Source of the DNA: Blautia glucerasea
GTDB taxonomy: Bacteria; Bacillota; Clostridia; Lachnospirales; Lachnospiraceae
Assembly: GCF_020537505.1 (NCBI RefSeq)
Contig: NZ_JAJBMO010000027.1
Coordinates: 1-56,013 of the forward strand
Direction of reading: 5' to 3'
DNA: 56,013 bases
Under the pieces are notes generated by a model. The model made no database searches, was not told the origin of the DNA, and was given only the letters and a program-made list of their open reading frames with translations. This document shows, piece by piece, positions 24,668 through 32,663 of this stretch. Position 1 is the stretch's first letter. Each line of letters opens with the position of its first letter. The translations under genes were made by a program, and so were the position numbers.

Positions 24668-25744
24668 ATGAAAAATAAGAAGTCGTTTTTTTATCAATAC
24701 GGGACAGAAATCATTTTTATAATGACGCTGTTTCTTGTATTAATTGATATGGAAATTAATCCAGAAAATATATTGGCTGGATTTTGGATGAATACTAAAA
24801 TATCTAATAAGATAGTTATTGTTACAATGCTAATTGGGTGTGGAGTAATGGTACATTTGGGAAGAGCACGTTTGAAAAAATGGATGATGGAATACGCGAC
24901 CCTGATATTAATAATTCAATTCACCGCATCTCTTCCATTCTTAGGGCATAAGGTATTATTCTTTAATGATTCTACCATTAAAGAAGCTGATCTTTTGTCT
25001 TTTTATGGAGCTTATTTAAGCTTTGTTGGTGCGTTATCATTAGGCTTTTTCTTATATAAAAGAGAGGAAAAAATTTCATGTGGAGAAGGGATAAGAGAAG
25101 CTGCATTTTTAGAAGAAGGAATGGAAGAAATTTCAAAAAAGTTTATGAATATAGAGTATTATGCTAAGAACGGAATTACGTTACCAATGATTCCACAATG
25201 GGAGATGTATTACAACAGTTTGGCAAAACATATAGGATATCAAGGTGCTGCTTTATATATGGAATTAGTGCACTTTTTTGAAACTATAAGTAAATTAAAT
25301 AGTGCTATTGAAACTAGGTCTGTAGAAGATGTAAGAATAATATATGAAGCATTTTTACAGTATGAATACTATAATTGTGGAGCGTATAATTACATAGAAG
25401 CAAAAGGTGCATTGAATGCAATTTCTAATGGTAAATTTGAATTAAAGACTTGGATTGATGATGAACTGGATATAATACGTGAATTAGAAGAAAAATATTA
25501 TGATGTTGTAGAATGGTGGATCTATAATTATATGGCTATACATCAGATTGATGAGTGTAAACTTGTAATCATTGAGAAGGAATTGGTAGATGAGCTTCTT
25601 AAAAATTTAGAAATAGAAAGATGGATTAAATGTGAATGTGAAAAAAGAAGAATTGTTTTTGTTGTGGAGAATATTTCTTATGATATGTCTGTTAAATCTT
25701 CAATTTTAAATTATTCCAGTGGAACATATAGTAGGAAAGATTAA
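24668..25744 (+). CDS. Membrane protein, candidate effector or substrate of the CHAT protease
   Basis: A 358-aa protein with three to four transmembrane helices in the first ~125 residues (TEIIFIMTLFLVLID; IVIVTMLIGCGVMVHLG; ATLILIIQFTASLPFLG; LSFVGALSLGFFLYK), then a cytosolic helical domain of ~230 residues rich in Glu and Tyr. No enzyme motif is seen and it is not gasdermin-like. GAGG at 24656-24659 favours ATG 24668 over ATG 24662. It is 165 bp downstream of the CHAT gene on the same strand. The arrangement suggests a pore or membrane-disrupting effector controlled by proteolysis; that is inference from gene order and topology. Confidence 0.65.
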   Translation: MKNKKSFFYQYGTEIIFIMTLFLVLIDMEINPENILAGFWMNTKISNKIVIVTMLIGCGVMVHLGRARLKKWMMEYATLILIIQFTASLPFLGHKVLFFNDSTIKEADLLSFYGAYLSFVGALSLGFFLYKREEKISCGEGIREAAFLEEGMEEISKKFMNIEYYAKNGITLPMIPQWEMYYNSLAKHIGYQGAALYMELVHFFETISKLNSAIETRSVEDVRIIYEAFLQYEYYNCGAYNYIEAKGALNAISNGKFELKTWIDDELDIIRELEEKYYDVVEWWIYNYMAIHQIDECKLVIIEKELVDELLKNLEIERWIKCECEKRRIVFVVENISYDMSVKSSILNYSSGTYSRKD

Positions 25745-25790
25745 TAAAATGGAGAAATTTAATATATTTACTGTAGGAGTATTGTGATTT

Positions 25791-26286
25791 TTGTCGAGTT
25801 TAGTCGTATATATTATAAATAATCTGAGATGTATTGTAATGCAAATGGAAGGAAAAACTATTTTAAGTGACTATTTGTTAAACGGCTATGTTGAGTTTGA
25901 TAAAGCCGTGTTTTTATTTGAATTAAAATCTGGAACGTTGGGGATTGGAGCAAAGCAGCAGACACCTGATGTTGCGCAGATTAATATATTTTATAGGAGA
26001 AACATAGAAAAAGCATATAAGCAATTTTTTGTTATATGAGAGTATGCCTTCGAACACACAAATGATAATTTCTTCATTACCAGAGTTATTTGAGGGAGAT
26101 TCAAATTGTTATGTTATGACAATAGAAGAACTGGAAATATTTTTGACTACATATAAGAAGGATAGAGTTAAATTCGATAATATTGTAAGTAAGCTCATTA
26201 AAAATGAAAACGGAACTAGACATTATAATAGTGGTTTTGAAGTGTTACGGGAAAATCAAGCACTAGAAATTCATTTTTTGATGTAA
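25791..26286 (+). CDS. Unknown small protein(s), possibly one frameshifted gene
   Basis: Two overlapping frames: 25791-26039 (82 aa, TTG start, no clear ribosome site) and 26029-26286 (usable ATG at 26044, no clear ribosome site). The first is beta-rich and ends ...INIFYRRNIEKAYKQFFVI; the second begins ...SMPSNTQMIISSLPELFEG. Junction and lack of initiation signals suggest a single ~160-aa protein interrupted by a frameshift close to 26035, or a programmed frameshift. No family recognised. It lies between the membrane protein and a one-helix membrane protein. Confidence 0.4.
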
Positions 26287-26332
26287 TGACGAAAGTTAAT
26301 CCTTAATTTATAGAGAATACGAGGGGGAAAAC

Positions 26333-26800
26333 ATGAATAGTATTATTGCTTGGTGCAATGAAAATCAAGGTTTTTTTTCAGCTGTATTATGTACATTAAC
26401 AATTTTGACAAGCTTGTTAACGGTATTGTTTACTTGGAAAGTCGGTAAAATGCCGTATAAAAAGAAATTGGCTGTAATGATAGGCTATTGGGGGAGTGAT
26501 GAGACTGGGCATAATTTAAGAATTTCAATTGCCAATGTTGGAAGAATTCCAATTTACATTAAGAATGTAGAAGTAAAAAGTAATAAAAATGATTTATTAG
26601 GGGTTATGGCAACAGGAGATTTGGATAAAAATTTTTTAATTATAACACCGAATGAAATAATAGCTAATGAAATTAGGGTAGAGAATAAAAGAAATGTTTT
26701 TAATAAATATGGAATTGATTTAAACGGACATATAAAAATAGTGATAACGGATCTGGAGGGGGAAAAGTATATCTTTACTAAGGGGTGGCCGGTTGGATAG
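26333..26800 (+). CDS. Single-pass membrane protein of unknown function
   Basis: A 155-aa protein with GAGGGGG at 26321-26327 and ATG 26333. One transmembrane helix (FFSAVLCTLTILTSLLTVLF, residues ~14-33) is followed by a beta-rich domain (LRISIANVGRIPIYIKNVEV, IKIVITDLEGEKYIF) that probably faces the cytosol and may have an immunoglobulin-like fold. Similar single-helix proteins are common next to defence proteases in Clostridia; here the neighbours are the CHAT cluster and a proteasome-like hydrolase. Function unknown. Confidence 0.6.
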   Translation: MNSIIAWCNENQGFFSAVLCTLTILTSLLTVLFTWKVGKMPYKKKLAVMIGYWGSDETGHNLRISIANVGRIPIYIKNVEVKSNKNDLLGVMATGDLDKNFLIITPNEIIANEIRVENKRNVFNKYGIDLNGHIKIVITDLEGEKYIFTKGWPVG

Positions 26801-26819
26801 AAATGCAGAAGGATACAGC

Positions 26820-26960
26820 ATGATAATAAAATCAGGTTACTTAGCGTTTCGTCAGTTTAATATTGATAAATATGAAGTTGCGATTAATATAATAGAGTTA
26901 ATTAAAAGTGTATATCAGGCAGAAATAACGCCCTGCTGTGAGATATATTATGGTTTCTAG
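26820..26960 (+). CDS. Possible 46-residue protein
   Basis: ATG 26820 to TAG 26958-26960, with AAGGA at 26809-26813. The frame is also open back to TTG 26793, overlapping the previous gene. The peptide (MIIKSGYLAFRQFNI ... ELIKSVYQAEITPCC) has no recognised family. It fills the gap before the Ntn hydrolase; it could be a real small gene or chance. Confidence 0.3.
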   Translation: MIIKSGYLAFRQFNIDKYEVAINIIELIKSVYQAEITPCCEIYYGF

Positions 26961-27010
26961 AGAGTATGAAACTTTTTCTGTAAAATAAAGTGGAGAGAAG
27001 GGAGCAAAAT

Positions 27011-28312
27011 ATGAGTGCTGGTATTTGCATAATGAATAAGCAGGCAATAGCAATGGCAGCTGATAGTGCTGTTATGATAGGAAATCATGAGGCGATACAT
27101 AATTCTGCGAATAAATTATTTTCGCTTTCCCGAATTGCACCAGTAGGATTAATAATTTACGCAAATTCTACTTTAATGAATGTTCCGGTAGAGATTATTG
27201 TTAAGGAGTATAAAAGAAACCTTGGTGATAAAACATTTCCTCATTTGAAAGACTATGTGGATGATTTCTTGGAATATATCCAAAATAATTCAGATCTTTT
27301 TAGATTTAAGATAAATGAAGATGATTATGTAATGAGTCTTTTCAGTAATTTGATGTGTGGTTTATTGGGAGACTATAGAAACTATATGGAGGCGAAAGAG
27401 AAAGAACTAGAAAGAATGTTAACAGATGAAGAAAAAAGTGAAGTGGGTGAACGGGCATACTTGGGTACAATTATGTATGTGGCTTCATTACCTCCATGTG
27501 TAGATAATGGTTTTACAGGATACATAAAAAATAAGTATTTGGGGCAGTTTAGAAAATTATTTCAAATGAAATTGGAATATAGTTGGCTTACCGATAGCCA
27601 AGTTAATGCTCTATGTGAAAAGTCATGTGAATTGTTTGATACAATTTTTGATAGAAATAATTATGTTGGAATTGCAATAGCTGGATATGGAGAAGAGGAA
27701 ATTTATCCTCATATGAGGCATCTTCATATAAGTGGGTGTATTAATGGTAGGCTAAGATATTATGAGCTTGAAACAGTAGAAATTTGTGAAAATAATCCAG
27801 CATCGGTGATTCCATTAGCACAAACAGATGTTATGCAAACTTTTTTATTTGGAATTAATGACAGATTTTTAAGAGATTTATCACAAGAACTTCCAAGACA
27901 AATTGCTAAATGTATGGAAAATATTGATGACAGTTGTTTTGTCCCAGGAAAGAAGAGTATAGTTTACGATCAGATTAATTCACTTACTGAAGACATTTTG
28001 AAACATACGACAGAAATTGGAATCGAAGATTATATGAAACCGATTATTTTGTCTGTTTCCAGTTTACCCATTGAAGAATTAGGGCTGTTAGCTGAATCTA
28101 TGATTAATATAACATCTCTTCGAAGAAAAGTGGCATTGGATCAGAACATTGGTACAGTTGGAGGACCAATTGATGTTTCTATTATCACAAAAAGTGATGG
28201 ATTTATTTGGCTAAAACGGAAGCACTATTTTGACAGAAAATATAATCCACAATATTACTATTCCCATTATGGCAGAATGGGAGAAAGTGGAAATGAGGAA
28301 GAAAAAGTATGA
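27011..28312 (+). CDS. Proteasome-like Ntn hydrolase with N-terminal serine
   Basis: A 433-aa protein. The N-terminus M-SAGICIMNKQAIAMAADSAV aligns with HslV/20S beta subunits (TTIVSV...VVIAGDGQAT): after Met removal Ser1 would be the nucleophile, Asp17 and Lys34 (in NSANKLFSL) the catalytic partners. A second proteasome-like strand, VGLIIYANSTLMNVP, follows, and GIAIAGYGEEEIYPHM comes at ~225. The C-terminal ~200 residues are unassigned. AAGGGAG at 26999-27005 selects ATG 27011, which gives the exact N-terminus needed; GTG 26990 would bury the serine. It overlaps the next small gene by 20 bp. An Ntn-type protease or amidohydrolase in a defence island is the inference; it is too long to be a plain HslV or Anbu. 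Confidence 0.7.
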   Translation: MSAGICIMNKQAIAMAADSAVMIGNHEAIHNSANKLFSLSRIAPVGLIIYANSTLMNVPVEIIVKEYKRNLGDKTFPHLKDYVDDFLEYIQNNSDLFRFKINEDDYVMSLFSNLMCGLLGDYRNYMEAKEKELERMLTDEEKSEVGERAYLGTIMYVASLPPCVDNGFTGYIKNKYLGQFRKLFQMKLEYSWLTDSQVNALCEKSCELFDTIFDRNNYVGIAIAGYGEEEIYPHMRHLHISGCINGRLRYYELETVEICENNPASVIPLAQTDVMQTFLFGINDRFLRDLSQELPRQIAKCMENIDDSCFVPGKKSIVYDQINSLTEDILKHTTEIGIEDYMKPIILSVSSLPIEELGLLAESMINITSLRRKVALDQNIGTVGGPIDVSIITKSDGFIWLKRKHYFDRKYNPQYYYSHYGRMGESGNEEEKV

Positions 28313-28571
28313 AGAGCATTTTTGCAGTAATGAGGTATATATTAATAAGATTAATCGAGAAATGAGTTCTTTGCTTAAATCTTTTGGATTTGATGTAACG
28401 ATTACCATGGCATCACTAATTTCGAATGGTTGGACAGGACAAAACAATATGTTAAGTGCAGTGGGTGCATTATATGGTATTGGAAGCGGAATGAAGGATA
28501 CGTTAAAATTAGTTAGTGGTGTCAGGACTAACCCTGGGTTCTTTCTCTGGAAGTTGAGTAAAAGAAAATGA
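28293..28571 (+). CDS. Small hydrophobic partner of the Ntn hydrolase
   Basis: A 92-aa protein from ATG 28293 (GGGAG at 28279-28283), overlapping the Ntn hydrolase stop by 20 bp. The N-terminus is basic (MRKKKYEEHF); the middle has two weakly hydrophobic Gly-rich stretches (VTITMASLISNGWTG, LSAVGALYGIGSGM), reminiscent of holin-like or pore-forming peptides. It ends LSKRK at 28571, exactly where the RelA tail fragment begins, so the natural C-terminus may be altered. Function unknown; coupling to the hydrolase suggests a substrate, activator or effector. Confidence 0.5.
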   Translation: MRKKKYEEHFCSNEVYINKINREMSSLLKSFGFDVTITMASLISNGWTGQNNMLSAVGALYGIGSGMKDTLKLVSGVRTNPGFFLWKLSKRK

Positions 28572-28635
28572 GAAATTCGAAATGAAAATGAATTTGAGGA
28601 GGCATTGAAAAATGTGCTATCTAATTGCCAAAAAT
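28570..28635 (+). pseudogene. C-terminal tail of a RelA/SpoT-domain gene, copy 3
   Basis: Encodes EIRNENEFEEALKNVLSNCQK, the last residues of the RelA/SpoT protein, but the frame has no start and no upstream domain. Bases 28570-28759 match 15814-16003 with four differences seen. The tail retains the ribosome site GAGGAGG of the next small gene. Confidence 0.8.
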
Positions 28636-28839
28636 AAGAATGTACATGGCTGCATTGCAATAAAGACTCGACATGGAAGTCATTTGGTTGAAATGAAAAG
28701 AAGAATGAATCAGCAAGTGGCTTCGAAAGGAGTTCAGTTGGTAACAATTAGTCGCCCTACTGCATATGGTGAGTATGCTCCATATACATTTATAGAGGAT
28801 GAAAAGGAATTTGAAAAACTGGTTCAAAAGATGGGATAA
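28612..28839 (+). CDS. Small RelA/SpoT-partner family protein, intact orphan copy
   Basis: A 75-aa protein starting MCYLIAKNKNVHGCIAIK, with VEMKRRMN and VTISRPTAYGEYAPY, similar to the 85-aa protein at 7348-7605 along its whole length. Its ribosome site lies in the RelA tail fragment upstream. It has survived intact although the synthetase gene is lost, as expected of an orphan antitoxin protecting against a related toxin elsewhere (the intact pair at 6753-7605 is 21 kb away). That reading is inference. Confidence 0.75.
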   Translation: MCYLIAKNKNVHGCIAIKTRHGSHLVEMKRRMNQQVASKGVQLVTISRPTAYGEYAPYTFIEDEKEFEKLVQKMG

Positions 28840-28884
28840 ATGTAGGTAAAGCTTGCACCACAGCTTGTGCGAATAATACCAATG

Positions 28885-28978
28885 TAAGAATTTATAAACA
28901 CGCATAAAATTATTGAGACCAAAAAGTTTTCATGGTATCATTATTAATAGAAAATAGTGATACTGTGAAAACTTTTTT
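28885..28978. repeat. ~94-bp noncoding repeat, full copy with long imperfect hairpin
   Basis: Arms 28921-28945 and 28953-28978 (AAAAAGTTTTCA / TGAAAACTTTTTT, then GTATCA / TGATAC) pair with few mismatches and end in T6. The left part recurs at 14440-14472, the right part at 17545-17610. It lies 20 bp upstream of the AAA/PD-(D/E)XK gene. It could be a terminator/attenuator leader or a MITE. Confidence 0.7.
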
Positions 28979-28997
28979 ATATAGGAGCGTATTCGAG

Positions 28998-30034
28998 ATG
29001 GGAAGATTTGTGAATCCGGACAACAGTGCTTTTCAGGTTGCATTGAATTCCAGAATTTATGTGGATAAAACTGGTATGATCGAATATATGAATCGCGTTC
29101 TGGATACTACAGATGCGTATATTTGCAACAGCCGCCCCAGGAGATTTGGGAAATCCTATGCGGCGAATATGCTTGCAAAAAAATACCATCAGAATTACGA
29201 AAAGGTCAAAAGGTGGTATGATGATTATCTCCTAAATGAGCATCAATATATAATCCGCGGGCGGTTGTGGGAGTTATGCTGAATGGCGAATTTAAGAACT
29301 ACTGGTCAGAGACTGCTTCTTACGAGACAATCGTGCCGTTGATCAATATGGATTTTGATGGCTTGAAGTCCGCTGTTATCGAAATGTTGTCAGGCGATGA
29401 AGTGAAAGTGAATATGGCAACTTTTAAAAATGATACGGTAAATATACAGAGCCGTGATGAGGTTCTTACGTATATGATCCATCTTGGCTATTTGGGATAC
29501 GATCAGAATCGAAGAACCGCATTTATTCCAAATGAAGAAATTCGGCAGGAACTTACGCTTGCTGTAGAGAACAAAAAATGGAGTGAAATGACAGCATTTT
29601 GGAAGAACTCTGCCAGTCTTTTGGAGGCAACCCTGGATATGGATGAAGAAGCCATTGTAGAAAGTATAGAAAAGATTCACACTCAGTATGCATCTGGAAT
29701 CCAGTACAATGACGAAAATTCCCTAAGTAGTGTACTTACGATTGCATACCTAAGCTCCATGCAGTATTATTTCAAACCCGTCCGCGAGTTTCCGACTGGT
29801 CGTGGTTTTGCTGATTTTGTATATATACCGAAACCAGAATACAAAGCTGATTATCCAGCGCTTGTAGTAGAATTGAAATGGAATAAGAATGCGAAAACGG
29901 CTCTTCAACAGATTTACGAGAAAAAATATCCGGAGTCTATTGCAGAATATACTGGGGAGATTTTGCTGGTTGGGATTAATTATGATAAAAAGACAAAGAA
30001 ATATGAATGTGTGATAGAAGAGTACCAGAAATAG
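28998..30034 (+). pseudogene. AAA-ATPase-like/PD-(D/E)XK nuclease gene (DUF1703), deleted and frameshifted
   Basis: ATG 28998 (AGGAG at 28983-28987) opens the typical start MGRFVNPDNSAFQVALN, IYVDKTGMIEY and Walker A NSRPRRFGKS. After NMLAKKY the sequence jumps to HQNYEKVKRWYDDY, so roughly 150-200 residues of the ATPase core are deleted, and a frameshift near 29267-29282 separates this from the second half. The C-terminal part keeps the nuclease motif FADFVY ... LVVELKW (D...E-x-K). Intact members are ~520-570 aa; role unknown, often multi-copy in gut bacteria. A 103-bp segment (29565-29667) is duplicated at 16002-16104. It ends 16 bp before aroE, at the right boundary of the island. Confidence 0.85.
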
Positions 30035-30050
30035 AGGGAGGCGTTCAAAC

Positions 30051-30899
30051 ATGAAAAACTATCGTGCAGAATTAACTGGTGTGTTTGGTGATCCGGTGGA
30101 TGATAATCCTACGGGTGTAGTGGAGGAGGCTGCGTTTGCGGCGAAGGATTTGAATTATCGGTATCTGACCGTTAAGGTGCTGCCGGAAGATCTGGGAAAG
30201 GCTATGGATAGTGTGCGGATCTTTGGCATGAAGGGGATCAATCTGACTATGCCGCATAAGATTAAGGTGCTTCCTTATCTGGATGAGCTTAGCCCTGCGG
30301 CGAAGATCATTGGAGCTGTGAATACGGTTATCCAGAAAGATGGGAAATTATATGGCGAGAATACAGATGGAAAAGGTTTTGTAACTGCATTAAAGAATTC
30401 AGGAGAGACGCTGGAAGGCAAAAAGGTGACCATTCTTGGCGCAGGTGGTGCAGCCAGGGCGATTGCTGTGGAGTGTGCGTTAAACGGAGCTGTCCATATT
30501 AATATTATTAACAGAAGTGCTGAAAAAGGGGAAGAACTGGCATCTCTCATCCAGTCGGAGACGGACAGCAGTGCACAGTATCTTACCTGGGAGAGCAGCA
30601 TGAAAATCCCGGCGGATACACAGATTCTGATAAATGCCACTTCAATTGGATTCTCCCCAAATGTAACAGACAAGCCAGATATCGATTATTCCACCATAAC
30701 AAATCAGATGTGTGTATGTGATGTTATATTTAATCCAGCCGAGACCATTTTCCTCAAGACAGCCGCCGCGAACGGCGCAAAAATCGTCACCGGCCTTGGA
30801 ATGCTGGTACAGCAGGCTGCACTGAACTTCACCCTCTGGACAGGCGTGGAGGCACCGGTTGATGTGATGGAGGAAGCGTTGAAGAGGGAATTTGAGTAA
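30051..30899 (+). CDS. aroE: Shikimate dehydrogenase-like NAD(P)-dependent oxidoreductase
   Basis: A 282-aa AroE-family enzyme. The catalytic Lys70 (NLTMPHK) and Asp106 (NTDGKGF) and the Rossmann motif GAGGAAR (130-136) are intact, as is the C-terminal GLGMLVQQAALNF. The shikimate carboxylate-binding serines, normally in a HSxSP motif near residue 15, are replaced: VFGDPVDDNPTGVVEEAA has no SxS. The true substrate may therefore be another cyclohexene carboxylate or related acid, and the symbol is provisional. GAGGGAGG at 30033-30040 supports ATG 30051. It is the first gene of the GC-richer core chromosome. Confidence 0.75.
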   Translation: MKNYRAELTGVFGDPVDDNPTGVVEEAAFAAKDLNYRYLTVKVLPEDLGKAMDSVRIFGMKGINLTMPHKIKVLPYLDELSPAAKIIGAVNTVIQKDGKLYGENTDGKGFVTALKNSGETLEGKKVTILGAGGAARAIAVECALNGAVHINIINRSAEKGEELASLIQSETDSSAQYLTWESSMKIPADTQILINATSIGFSPNVTDKPDIDYSTITNQMCVCDVIFNPAETIFLKTAAANGAKIVTGLGMLVQQAALNFTLWTGVEAPVDVMEEALKREFE

Positions 30900-30970
30900 A
30901 AATGGGCTGCTTTTATGGCGAAAAATTTTGCCAGGATGAAATTTTTATGAATAAAAGGACGTGATACCTC

Positions 30971-32461
30971 TTGAAAACAGAAACAAATTACGAAACAGTC
31001 CATTTTAATTATTCAGACCGAATCGGCAATCTACAGGCGGAAGCTGTTGGTGTAGTAAAGGGAGAAAAGCATTTTCCTATATACGAAGGAAATGTGATCT
31101 TTAAGCCCCTGAGCAAATCCAAGCCTTTTTCCACTCCGCTTTTTGCCTATGCGGAGGTGTTCTGGTCTGGGATCATAGAGGAATATTTTATGGCTGTGCC
31201 CAGATATCAGCTGGCTTTTTGCCATGGTTATGAGGTGGAGTCTGCGAAGTATTATGATTATGGGACGGCGGTTCCCATGATTTACCAGGAAGGGGAGCAG
31301 CTATTGAATCTCCTGGAGTTTTTCAGAAAATATCCGGACGAGAAGGTGGATATTGATCAGTATGAGAATTATTGTATGATGTTTTATGATTACACAGAGA
31401 TTCTGGAGGCCGCCTATTTTCAGAAGCATAAGGAGATGGCGGGACAGCTTGTGATGCAGATCCTGGTTTCAGTGCTGAAGGGCGATCAGAATTATCATTA
31501 TGAAAATATCGCCTTTGTTTGTGACCAAAATGGAGAAATCCTGCGTTTGGCACCCATGATCGATCATGAATTTTCCACTTACTTTATGTTCCCGGACAAT
31601 TCTGTGCAGCATATGTACTGGTACAGTGAGCTGATCCGTTCCATAGGAGGGCAGGAAGTACAGGATTATGAGTATGATTATCTGAAAAATCCAAAGGAAC
31701 GTCAGATGATGGAAAAAAGCGCTGTATGTCTGCATAAGAATCTGACTTATATGAAAGCGTATTTTCCGGAGGTTACCAGGGAGTTTCTGGAAAAACTAGA
31801 CCATCTGGAGCGGGATATGGAAGAGAATCCTTCCGCTTTTTATTTACAGGAGAATCAGGAATATCCCGCCATAGCCAATTCTTATGCTTATATGGCAGGA
31901 AAGGCAAGATACAAGGATCATGACGAGGAGCAGGCAAAGCTTCTGGAGGAGAAGTACGCCGGGAAAGTGAAGCAGATTGATTTCGAAGAACTGAATGTTC
32001 AGCTGATAAAGGAAATTAGAGGGATTATACGGCTGCTGAAGCTGACTCTTTCAGAAGATGATCAAAAAATCCAACAGAAGTTTTCTGATGAACAGGAGCT
32101 GTTACTGGAAAAACTTCACCAGAACTGCACAGAGGAAGCTCTCTGGTCTGCAGTGGTAGCCTTCCAGAACTACCCTTTCTATACCGCCTCCGGCCTCCCA
32201 TTCCAGTACAAGCTGAAAATCGGCAAAAACGGAACCTACAACAAAGAGCTCCTTATTGACCGCCGCGAGAACAGTAAGACACTGTCCTGGAGCAGTGTGA
32301 GAATGGCATTTGAAAATTGCCAGAAAATATCGGGGATAGTGAAGCGACCAAAGGCGTTAGGGGATATTAGAGGAATTTCCTATATTTATCCGCTGTTCTG
32401 GAAATTTGGTTTGATCGAGGTGCCGGAAGAGACGGCGAGGAAAATGAGTTATGAAAGATAG
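30971..32461 (+). CDS. HipA-like kinase-fold protein
   Basis: A 496-aa protein. YEGNVIFKPLSKSKPF (~38-53) resembles the Lys-bearing strand of HipA, AYAEVFWSG the following helix, and LKGDQNYHYENIAF (~170-183) with LAPMIDHEFS (~193-202) the catalytic loop (D...N) and metal-binding Asp. These point to a HipA/CtkA-like Ser/Thr kinase; the C-terminal ~200 residues, ending with YIYPLFWKFGLIEVP, are unassigned. The start is probably TTG 30971 with AAGGA at 30954-30958. No HipB-like antitoxin gene is adjacent. A 54-bp piece of its 5' end is copied at 21671-21724 in the island. It ends before a strong terminator. Confidence 0.65.
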   Translation: MKTETNYETVHFNYSDRIGNLQAEAVGVVKGEKHFPIYEGNVIFKPLSKSKPFSTPLFAYAEVFWSGIIEEYFMAVPRYQLAFCHGYEVESAKYYDYGTAVPMIYQEGEQLLNLLEFFRKYPDEKVDIDQYENYCMMFYDYTEILEAAYFQKHKEMAGQLVMQILVSVLKGDQNYHYENIAFVCDQNGEILRLAPMIDHEFSTYFMFPDNSVQHMYWYSELIRSIGGQEVQDYEYDYLKNPKERQMMEKSAVCLHKNLTYMKAYFPEVTREFLEKLDHLERDMEENPSAFYLQENQEYPAIANSYAYMAGKARYKDHDEEQAKLLEEKYAGKVKQIDFEELNVQLIKEIRGIIRLLKLTLSEDDQKIQQKFSDEQELLLEKLHQNCTEEALWSAVVAFQNYPFYTASGLPFQYKLKIGKNGTYNKELLIDRRENSKTLSWSSVRMAFENCQKISGIVKRPKALGDIRGISYIYPLFWKFGLIEVPEETARKMSYER

Positions 32462-32518
32462 ATCTAAAAGGAAAGCTTTAAGGGAATTTTGAGAAAATTA
32501 AAAAACTCACTATGAGAG

Positions 32519-32570
32519 AAAAACTCTGACAAATGATAATTCATAAGAAGATCATTTGTCAGAGTTTTTA
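32519..32570. terminator. Strong bidirectional terminator
   Basis: AAAACTCTGACAAATGAT (32520-32537) pairs with ATCATTTGTCAGAGTTTTT (32551-32569). It is placed between the convergent HipA-like gene and DUF1846 gene and serves both. Confidence 0.85.
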
Positions 32571-32663
32571 TATTAGCAGAATCTTTCTTTTACACGCAAA
32601 TATCCAGTTCCACCAGCTATCTGCATGTAAAAATTAATAGCAATTTATGAAAAACAACCTATA

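Noticed and set aside
24668..25744. Bacterial gasdermin
   Set aside because: The protein has N-terminal transmembrane helices and no beta-rich gasdermin core, and it is longer than the ~260-aa family norm.
28885..28978. Retron-type ncRNA or group II intron fragment
   Set aside because: A long hairpin is present, but no reverse transcriptase gene or YADD motif is visible anywhere in the window.
1..30034. CRISPR array or cas genes in the island
   Set aside because: No regularly spaced direct repeats of 24-40 bp were seen and no Cas protein motifs; the CHAT protease gene is not beside a gRAMP/Cas7-11 gene.
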